From assembly GCA_905215575.1 (NCBI GenBank), contig CAJMQV010000082.1, positions 1-8,229 on the forward strand: a stretch of 8,229 nt of DNA, read 5' to 3'. Below the pieces are notes generated by a model. The model was not told where the DNA came from. It ran no database searches and was given only the letters and a program-made list of their open reading frames with translations. Below are positions 1 to 6,900 of the stretch, piece after piece. The translations under genes and the position numbers were made by a program. Each line of letters begins with the position of its first letter. Within the stretch, counting starts at the first letter, position 1. Origin of the DNA: an uncultured bacterium. GTDB taxonomy: Bacteria; Bacteroidota; Bacteroidia; Bacteroidales; Bacteroidaceae.

Positions 1-554
1 TAGATGGTCACGTGGTTCTTCATCGGCATGGTTTCCTTGTCCAGCTCGCCGCCTTTCAGACAGATCAGTCCGTTGGGCAGAGCGTTCTTCTGCTCCTTCT
101 TGATGTTCTTGCGGATGATCTTGATGAGATCCATCAGCGGCATTACGGCACGGCTCACCACGAAGTCAAACTGCCGTTTCTCTTCTTCGGCGCGGCAGTG
201 GCGGGGGGTGACATTTTCCAGTCCGAGCGCTTCGGCCACGGTGGTACATACTTTGATTTTCTTGCCGATGCTGTCTACCAGATGGAACTTACATTCCGGA
301 AACATGATGGCCAACGGGATGCCCGGGAAACCGCCTCCCGTGCCCAGGTCCATAATCTCGGTGCCCGGTTTGAAGCGGATGTAGTCTGCGATGCCCAATG
401 AGTGCAGCACATGATGTTCGTACAGATTGTCAATGTCCTTGCGGGAAATGACGTTAATCTTGGAGTTCCAGTCGTGATACAGCTCGTCGAGCATGCGGAA
501 CTGTTCGATCTGACGCTCGGTCAGGTTGGGGAAGTATTTTAAAATCTGCTCCAT
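1..554 (-). CDS. rsmG: 16S rRNA (guanine-N7)-methyltransferase RsmG (GidB), 3' end cut by window edge
   Basis: RsmG transfers a methyl group from S-adenosylmethionine to N7 of G527 in the 530 loop of 16S rRNA; it is cytosolic, and loss in other bacteria gives low-level streptomycin resistance (family knowledge). The visible part is 184 codons from ATG at 554. The N-terminus (MEQILKYF...) leads into the family signature around residues 46-53 (EHHVLHSL), then the SAM-binding glycine loop DLGTGGGFPGIPLA at residues 69-82, the acidic strand end HLVDS at 91-95, and FDFVVSRAV at 129-137. The usual length is about 200-210 residues, so only about 20-25 residues lie beyond the left edge. The start codon sits inside the last codons of the upstream lipoprotein gene (16-nt overlap), which suggests translational coupling as the last visible gene of the leftward unit. 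No clear Shine-Dalgarno sequence is present, as is common in Bacteroidetes. Identification is firm. Confidence 0.96.
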   Translation of the reverse strand, partial: MEQILKYFPNLTERQIEQFRMLDELYHDWNSKINVISRKDIDNLYEHHVLHSLGIADYIRFKPGTEIMDLGTGGGFPGIPLAIMFPECKFHLVDSIGKKIKVCTTVAEALGLENVTPRHCRAEEEKRQFDFVVSRAVMPLMDLIKIIRKNIKKEQKNALPNGLICLKGGELDKETMPMKNHVTI

Positions 555-1360
555 AAGTCTTTGGTTTTGTCCGTTAGAATGTTTTTAAGTTTTTTGTAGG
601 TAAGATAGATTTCCACCGGTCCGGCTTCGTAAGAGGCCAGTTCATCGCGCTGGTAATAAAAGCGGATGCCTTTTTCCTGAAGCAGGAAGTTGTCGGTGGC
701 ATACATGTTGGTCAGCCGCAGGAATCCCTTCTTGCGGAGTTCTTCGAGCGACTCCACGTCCTGATCCTTTTCCAAGGCCTGCAACAGCAGCGCTTCCAAT
801 TCTATGTGACTGCCTTTCTTGAAGATGCTGTCGGCGGTGAGCAAGGCTCCGCTTCGTGCGTCGAAGTTCAGAAAGAACTTTTCTTCATAAGGTGCGGCGC
901 CCCCTTCGTGAAAGCTGTGCGTCACCTCATATTGCACCAACTCCTTGGTGTCCGGAATGTGGCGTGCCGCAATGGTCCGGTTGTATTCATACCAGGCTTT
1001 GGTCACCTGCGTCTTTTTCTCCTGATTGTAAAGTTCCTGCAAATCCTCTCGGTAGCGCTTCAGATAGGCCGTAGCAAACGAGTCGGCGGCTGCTTGCGGA
1101 GTCAGTGTCACCGTGCGCTCGTACATACGCTGCATCACGGTGCCGTTTATCGACCGGCCGATGGAATCCTGTGCCGTCAGATAATCCATTTCGATGCGGA
1201 TGCGTCCCGAAGGCGCGTCCGAGTCCTTGTTCAGGCGTTCGCTCCGTTCGGTTTGCAGCGTCTGAAACTCATGCTCCGGCGGGGGAGTTGTCTCCTTGCA
1301 GGCCGAAGCCATCAGAATGCCGCCAAGAGTCAGCATTCCGATCAGCATGTTCTGTTTCAT
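539..1360 (-). CDS. DUF3298/RsiV-like envelope lipoprotein
   Basis: A 273-residue protein with a typical lipoprotein signal: a short basic start, a hydrophobic stretch at residues 5-19, and the lipobox-like MASAC ending at Cys21, followed by a proline/acid-rich linker (KETTPPPEHE). The mature part resembles the DUF4163/DUF3298 (RsiV, PdaC-like) fold. An N-terminal helix region with a block of Ala/Asp/Ser at about 88-110 is followed by VQYEVTHSFHEGG (142-154), then the characteristic LNFDARSGALLTADSIF (164-180). The C-terminal pattern FLLQEKGIRFYY...LASYEAGPVEIYLTYKKLKNIL matches the end of DUF3298 (225-262). RsiV in Firmicutes is an anti-sigma factor that binds lysozyme through this domain, but there is no anti-sigma region here, so that role should not be carried over. 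The protein probably sits in the outer or inner membrane facing the periplasm. Its start lies 4 nt after the antiporter stop, and its end overlaps rsmG. The function is unknown. Confidence 0.82.
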   Translation of the reverse strand: MKQNMLIGMLTLGGILMASACKETTPPPEHEFQTLQTERSERLNKDSDAPSGRIRIEMDYLTAQDSIGRSINGTVMQRMYERTVTLTPQAAADSFATAYLKRYREDLQELYNQEKKTQVTKAWYEYNRTIAARHIPDTKELVQYEVTHSFHEGGAAPYEEKFFLNFDARSGALLTADSIFKKGSHIELEALLLQALEKDQDVESLEELRKKGFLRLTNMYATDNFLLQEKGIRFYYQRDELASYEAGPVEIYLTYKKLKNILTDKTKDLWSRF

Positions 1361-1364
1361 GATG

Positions 1365-2648
1365 TTATGAATATTTTTTCGGATACCGGAAGAGGATGCT
1401 CAGCAAGGCGCAGCCTCCCATCAGCATCGGATAGTACAGATACGGGATAATGTTTATCGGATTGATACCCGCCAGTCCGGCCGCCATCAGCATTTGTGCT
1501 CCATAAGGAATCAGTCCCTGGGCAAAGCAGGAGAAGGTGTCCAGGATGCTGGCGCTCTTTCGTTTGTCCACTCCGTAGCGCTCGGCGATGTCGTTGGCCA
1601 GAGGGCCCACGGTGATGATGGCCACCGTATTGTTTGCCGTACACAAATCCGTGAGGCTCACTAAGGCGGCGATACTCAATTCGGCACCCCGTTTGGAGTT
1701 TACCTTGCGGGTCAGCATGCGGATGGCGTAGTCAATACCTCCGTTGTAACGGATCAGTTCCATCAGTCCGCCGGCCAGCATGGTGATGATGATCAGTTCG
1801 CCCATACCCAGGATTCCGCTTCCCATGGCGTCGAACCAGGAATACAAGTCATAGTTGCCGTTGGCAAAACCCACGATGCCCGCCAGCACGATGCCCGAGG
1901 TGAGCACCAGCATCACATTCATTCCCATCACGGCTGTAACGAGTACTACCAGATAAGGGATTACCTTGAAGAAATTTACTTCCGGAATGTGTTGCGGCGA
2001 ATTGATCTGTGCGCCCATGATGAAATACAGAATCAGGGCAATGACGGCTGCCGGTATCACAATCTGGGAGTTCACCTTGAACTTGTCCTTCATTTCGCAT
2101 CCCTGCGTGCGGGTGGCCAGAATGGTTGTGTCTGAGATAAACGACAGGTTATCCCCGAAATAGGCACCTCCCACCACGATGGCTACAATCATGGGCAGGT
2201 CGGCACCCGTCTTGGCGGCAATACCCGCGGCAATCGGCGTCAGGGCCACGATGGTGCCCACCGACGTTCCTACCGACAGCGAGATGAAGCACGAGGCGAT
2301 GAAGATACCCGCCAGCAGCAGATTGTCGGGCAACAGATGCAGGGCTAGATTCACGGTGGCGTCGATGGCACCCATGTTTTTTGCCGAAGTGGCAAAGGCT
2401 CCGGCCAGAATGAAAATCCAGATCATGAGCATCATGTTCGGATGTCCCGCTCCTTTGGAGAATATTTTCACGCGTTCTTCCAGCTTTTCGCCGGTGGTGA
2501 TGGCCACACCGTAGATACAGGCAATCAGAAAGGCCACCACGATGGGCACTTTATAGAAGTCGTTGGCAATGATGCTGGTCACCAGGTATGTAACCAGTAA
2601 AACTATAATCGGGCTCAGAGCCCATATACCTTTTTTGTGATGATGCAT
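1365..2648 (-). CDS. nhaC: NhaC-family Na+/H+ antiporter
   Basis: A 427-residue polytopic inner-membrane protein with about ten or more hydrophobic helices (for example 11-28, 34-51, 71-90, 109-125 and 152-166). Family hallmarks are seen: FISLSVGTSVGTIVALTPIA at about 121-140, GAYFGDNLSFISDTTILATR at 161-180 (the NhaC GDxxSxxSDTT motif with likely cation-site Asp residues), and a repeat-related TANNTVAIITVGPLA in the second half. NhaC-type proteins exchange Na+ (some members organic anions such as malate/lactate) for H+. The substrate here cannot be read from sequence, although Na+/H+ exchange is the default. The start at ATG 2648 is supported by the 15-nt gap after the regulator stop and by the normal N-terminus (MHHHKKG, then a first helix). 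It is followed after 4 nt by the lipoprotein gene. The NhaC superfamily assignment is firm; the exact substrate is not. Confidence 0.9.
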   Translation of the reverse strand: MHHHKKGIWALSPIIVLLVTYLVTSIIANDFYKVPIVVAFLIACIYGVAITTGEKLEERVKIFSKGAGHPNMMLMIWIFILAGAFATSAKNMGAIDATVNLALHLLPDNLLLAGIFIASCFISLSVGTSVGTIVALTPIAAGIAAKTGADLPMIVAIVVGGAYFGDNLSFISDTTILATRTQGCEMKDKFKVNSQIVIPAAVIALILYFIMGAQINSPQHIPEVNFFKVIPYLVVLVTAVMGMNVMLVLTSGIVLAGIVGFANGNYDLYSWFDAMGSGILGMGELIIITMLAGGLMELIRYNGGIDYAIRMLTRKVNSKRGAELSIAALVSLTDLCTANNTVAIITVGPLANDIAERYGVDKRKSASILDTFSCFAQGLIPYGAQMLMAAGLAGINPINIIPYLYYPMLMGGCALLSILFRYPKKYS

Positions 2649-2663
2649 AAGTAGAATATTCTG

Positions 2664-3734
2664 TTAATAAGTAGTTTTGGCATTCTTCAGATAATAGTCA
2701 CAGTTCTCGGCGGTCAGCAACTCGATTGGCATGAAGTTCGTGCGCTTGATCTCTTTTTTCAGCACGATGTGATGGAACAGCGCGTCTACACAGCCATATC
2801 CCTGCTGCCAGGGATGCTGCGCAATCAGGAAGCGGATGATACCCTGTTTCAGATATTTCACATTCGGGTCGAGCATGTCGTATCCCATCATGTGCCAGTC
2901 CGTGATGCCCTTTTCCTGAATAAACCGTGCTACGACGTGCGTGTGTGAACAGAAGGTACATACGAAATGCACTTCGGGGTGCTTTTCCCGGAAATCTGTC
3001 AGCACTTCATGAGCGTTGGGATCCTTGGGACTGATACTTAATTCATGAATCACGCAGTCCGGATAGTTCTTGTGAATGAATTCACGGAATCCTACTTCCC
3101 GGTTGTATTGCTGAAGTGAAGGGATATCAAAATGCACAATCAGAAAATCCTTTTCCGGAGCTGCTTCAAGTACGCTCATTCGTGCGGCAAAGCGTCCGCT
3201 CATCAGCGAATCCTGACCGTAGAAGGTCAGCGCATCCAAATCATGGATATTGGAGTCCAGAAAAGTGAATGGAATGTTCTTCTCCTTCAGGTGCTGACAG
3301 AAATTATACGTGATGGCCGAAAGCTGCGGAGCCATGATTACGCCGTCGGGTTCACAGTCCAAGACCTCTTTCAGCCCCTTATTATAAGATTCAGGAGAAA
3401 AGTTGTCATAATATAGCTCCTCAAGAAGCAGATTAAAATCTCGGTAGTTTTGAATGGCATCACGAATGCCCTGAGCCGCTTCACTCCAATAAGGATCTAT
3501 TTCCGGCGAAGGGATAAAGGCTACAAACCGGTAAGTCTTGTTTGAGGCCAAGGCACTTGCATAGCGGTTCGGTTCGTAGTCCAGTTCCTTCAGTGCCTGT
3601 TCCACGCGTTTGCGCACTTCTTCCGATACATTAGGTCTGCCGTGCAATACGCGGTCCACTGTGCCTATTGAAGTGCCGGCTTTCTCTGCAATATCTTTAA
3701 TCCTGATTTTAGTTGTGGATTTGTTTTTGTTCAT
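2664..3734 (-). CDS. LacI-family transcriptional regulator with periplasmic-binding-protein-like sensor domain
   Basis: A 356-residue DNA-binding regulator from ATG 3734. An in-frame TTG at 3749 would add five residues, but ATG is preferred because the family normally begins only about ten residues before the helix-turn-helix. The LacI headpiece is at residues 10-33: IRIKDIAEKAGTSIGTVDRV then LHGR, followed by the hinge-helix segment ALKELDYEPNRYASALAS. The usual TVSRVLNG recognition stretch reads TVDRVLHG here. The rest (about residues 64-340) is a two-lobed sugar-binding-protein-like domain with YWSEAAQGIRDAI, a DGVIMAP strand, TFLDSNI and MMGYDML, resembling the Peripla_BP_4 class. Such proteins bind a small ligand, often a sugar, and release DNA (family knowledge). 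It is the first gene of the leftward unit, 15 nt before the antiporter, so it probably controls that unit and itself. The ligand is unknown. Confidence 0.92.
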   Translation of the reverse strand: MNKNKSTTKIRIKDIAEKAGTSIGTVDRVLHGRPNVSEEVRKRVEQALKELDYEPNRYASALASNKTYRFVAFIPSPEIDPYWSEAAQGIRDAIQNYRDFNLLLEELYYDNFSPESYNKGLKEVLDCEPDGVIMAPQLSAITYNFCQHLKEKNIPFTFLDSNIHDLDALTFYGQDSLMSGRFAARMSVLEAAPEKDFLIVHFDIPSLQQYNREVGFREFIHKNYPDCVIHELSISPKDPNAHEVLTDFREKHPEVHFVCTFCSHTHVVARFIQEKGITDWHMMGYDMLDPNVKYLKQGIIRFLIAQHPWQQGYGCVDALFHHIVLKKEIKRTNFMPIELLTAENCDYYLKNAKTTY

Positions 3735-3898
3735 TCTGACAAATGGCAAAATTGTTATCTTGAAAAATCTTTTTGCGAAAATACTACTTTTTTATCACAA
3801 ATTGCCTTTTTCTTTTGTTTATTTTGCATTTCGCTAGGATTCTGTATAAAATTCATTGTCTGATATTTGCAGAGCCCATCTTGTTTATTGTGCTTTTC

Positions 3899-3918
3899 TT
3901 TGTGTGTTAATTCACAAA
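3899..3918. repeat. Short inverted repeat TTTGTG-N8-CACAAA, possible operator
   Basis: Perfect 6-bp arms TTTGTG (3899-3904) and CACAAA (3913-3918) are separated by 8 nt. The repeat covers the -33 area of the candidate promoter, so a protein bound there would affect the kinase promoter. A further CACAAA half-site occurs at 3796-3801. In A/T-rich DNA such short arms can arise by chance, so the operator role is only a suggestion. Confidence 0.3.
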
Positions 3919-3933
3919 AAAACTGTACTTTTG
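3899..3933 (+). promoter_or_regulatory. Candidate Bacteroides-type promoter for the tandem kinase gene
   Basis: TACTTTTG at 3926-3933 is an exact match to the Bacteroides -7 consensus TAnnTTTG. An exact TTTG lies at 3899-3902 with a 23-nt spacer, longer than the usual 19-21. TGTG at 3903-3906 gives a 19-nt spacer with one mismatch to TTTG. Transcription from this box would start about 4-8 nt after the final G, at roughly 3937-3941, which is at or next to the first ATG of the kinase gene (3941). Confidence 0.45.
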
Positions 3934-3940
3934 TCTTCGT

Positions 3941-6900
3941 ATGGGGAGTAGTTTACATAAATATTTGCAATGGTGGACAAAGGCTTTGGTCTTTGTTTCC
4001 TTTTTATGTACCCTGATTTTAGGTGCATCCTGTCATCGTGGCGCTTCAGAAGCAAACCGTTTTCAGATAGATACTCTGAATATGCAGTCCTATCTTTGGC
4101 GGTATAAAAACCTTGATTCTTCCTTTTATTATGCCCAGCAAGCGGAACAGATGGCAGCATCCTCCGGCTATGGACTTAACAGAGCCTTACTGAATAAAGC
4201 CTTCGTATACTATTTCCGGATGGATTTTCCCGAAGTGGAGCATTTGATTCTGCAGATCTATTCTGACTGTAACAATCAGATCGAACTGTTGAGTGCCGAT
4301 GTCTTGATGATGCGTGTTTGCCAGCGTACTTCAAGAAATCAGATGTTTTATACTTATCGGAACCGGGCTTTGGAACGTATTTCGCGCATTCAGGAGGAGT
4401 TTGACGATCTGAGTGAAAAAGAACAAAAGTTGGCAACGCATTCTATAGCCAGCTATCACCTTTCTACTGCTTATTATTACTATAATATGGAGTTGATGAG
4501 TGAGGCTTCTGAAGAACTTGCCAAGGTACGCGAAGAGGATATAGAAGATGACGTTCCGTTGCATTTGCGGTACATGTATATGGTGGGATATACCGGTTCT
4601 AACTTGGGAGTTGAGAGCCGGGAGATCCTTTTGCGTAAATTTGATGTTCTTTTCAAGGCTTTTGCCACTTCGCGATATTATGGATACACCTATCTGGAAG
4701 CCTATGCCAGTTGGTCCATATCTTTGATATTTATCAATTCGTACTATCGTAAGATCTTGCGTGAAGAGCGTCCGGGATGGTACGATTACCTCTATACTCA
4801 GTTCATGGGATGGTATGATCCGGCTGCGGGCGACGACAGTAAACTGGCTATACTTTTTGCGGAGAAAGCCCTCAAGTCCTTTAAGGAATATGGTTATCAG
4901 TATATGGTCGTTACGGTATATCAGACATTAGGTTTCTTCTATATTGCCAATAAGGACTATGTTCAGGCTGAGGAATGCCTCCATATGGCCATGGATCAGA
5001 TAAACGACTATCATCAGCCTTATTTCAAGCAGTTGCATATATCTCCTTTGCAGATGTATGTGCCGGGGGAAACAAGTCCGGAAGACCAGCGCTGGTTGCT
5101 GGATGAAGACAAGTACACCGTTCCTGAGTGGATAGCAAAGGAACGGGAGCATCTCAGTGTACTTTATACGGTGCTTGACAATCGTGAGGCGGTGGCTTAC
5201 AATCGAAACACCTATTTGGACATTCTCGAAGTGATTCGTCAGGATAAGGAATTGGAAAGCAAATATAAGGAATTGGAGAAACAGAACCGGTCGTTGAATG
5301 CGCTGTTGATGTTTGTTCTTTTGTTTATCCCTGTCTTTTTTGTCGCTTTTCTGGTCTTTTTCCGTTTGTGGACCCTGCGTTCACGCCAGCAGACAGAGGC
5401 TTTGCGCCATACACTTGACTTCTGCGATACTTTTGCCAACCCGGAAGCTGTTCGGCAGGAACTTGTGGAAGGATCGAAATGGAACAAGTTTGAGAACAGG
5501 ATTGTGCAGCAGGTGTTCCATGCTTTTTCGCTTTGGGCGCAAAATGTATTGGATAAGTTGAAAAATCTGGATGAGGAGTTTCAGCTCATTCGTGACGAGC
5601 AGTTTGTGTCGGAGCGGCGTATTGCGCAAAACAAACGAAAGAACATCGGTAAGCGTGCCAAAGTAAATCTGATCTATTCCGTATTTCCTTTGATAGACCG
5701 TCTGCTCAATGAAATACAGAAATATCGAAAAGAGGGAGATGCCGGGATGAACCGTCTTGAATATGCGATGGAGCTTACCGACCGTATCAATCTGTATAAT
5801 GAAATTCTGGCCCAGTGGATTATTATGAATCGCGGCGAGCTGAGTCTGCATATCGAGAACTTTGTTTTGCAGGATTTGTTGCAGGTCTTGAAGAAGAACC
5901 AGTATTCCTTCCAGCGCAAGGGACTTGAATTGCATGTGGCAGAAACAGATCTTTGGGTAAAAGCCGACAAGGCACTGACTCTGTTTATGATGAACACTCT
6001 GATGGACAATGCGCGTAAGTTTACCGATCGTGGTGGCAAAGTTTTTATTGAGGTCGGTGAAGGAGAACAATATGTAGAGATCGCTGTGCGTGATACTGGC
6101 GAGGGAATGTCGGCCGAGGATGTGAAGACTATTCTGGAAAACAAGGTCTACGACAGCAGCAGTATTGGTCATTGCCATAATGACAGCCGCAAGGGGCATG
6201 GTTTTGGTCTGATGAACTGTAAGGGAATTATTGAGAAATATCGGAAAACGAATCCGATCTTTCAGGTATGTCTTTTCCAGATTGAAAGTGAACTGGGGCG
6301 GGGAAGCCGTTTCTACTTCCGTTTACCGAAAGGCATAAAAAGAGTCTTCTTGCTGCTTCTTTTGTGTTTGCCTTTGGGCATTGCGCCTGGTTTTGCTTCT
6401 GCAGTGGACAACGAGACTCAGGGCGCTCGTGGATGCCGGAGTTTGTCGGTTTGTATAGATCCGGATATTCAGAAGGCCACGGCCTGGGCCGATTCGCTTT
6501 ATTTTGCCAATAATGAGCGTGCATATGAAAAAGCCATGCTTTTTTCCGATTCGGCCTTTGCCTGTATCAACCGTTTTTACAAGCGTTCTTATCCCAAAAG
6601 CAAAGAAAGGCTTTATTCTTATAAACCGGAATTTATTTCCGTACCGCTGGAAGTGCAATGGTGCCAGCAACACATCCCCATGGATTATGCTTTGCTGTTG
6701 GGATTAAGAAATGAAACAGCCATTGCTGCCATGAACCTGCATGACTGGGGGCGCTATTACTATAACAACCGTGTATATACCCAGTTATATAAGATTTTGG
6801 GACAGGACACCTCTTTGGCAGAATACTGTTCGGCCTTGGAAGTTTCCCAGAACAATATCAAGACAAGTATTGTACTCTTGATTTTTGCTTCCTTTGTGGC

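Larger units (their letters stand above)
3735..3940. other. Divergent intergenic region between LacI-type regulator and sensor kinase
   Basis: A 206-nt A/T-rich gap between two divergently oriented genes, so it must hold both start regions. The rightward side has a recognisable Bacteroides -7 box and an inverted repeat (listed separately). On the leftward side I find no perfect TAnnTTTG box. The best candidates are CAATTTTG (complement of 3747-3754) and TATTTTCG (complement of 3776-3783), each one mismatch off. The latter lies in a near-palindrome, TTTTGCGAAAA at 3771-3781, whose TTTT/AAAA arms flank a GCG centre. This would be a plausible place for autoregulation by the LacI-type protein, but the symmetry is weak. 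No small gene or RNA is evident. Confidence 0.6.

Noticed and set aside
12..401. Open frames of about 126-129 codons on the plus strand at the left edge
   Set aside because: They lie fully antisense to rsmG, whose reading frame has clear family motifs; no family resemblance in the plus-strand products.
806..1450. 214-codon open frame on the plus strand
   Set aside because: Antisense to the lipoprotein gene and to the end of the antiporter gene; the product has low-complexity Arg/Cys/His-rich composition typical of shadow frames.
3735..3749. TTG start at 3749 for the LacI-type regulator
   Set aside because: ATG at 3734 gives the usual short lead before the helix-turn-helix, and the five extra residues (MPFVR) match nothing expected in the family.
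3771..3781. TTTTGCGAAAA as a LacI-family operator
   Set aside because: The arms are only T/A runs and the centre is not self-complementary; too weak to call as a separate feature in such A/T-rich DNA.
5381..6199. 272-codon open frame on the minus strand
   Set aside because: Antisense to the well-supported DHp/ATPase part of the kinase gene; the long open stretch follows from the codon use of that gene and shows no domain of its own.
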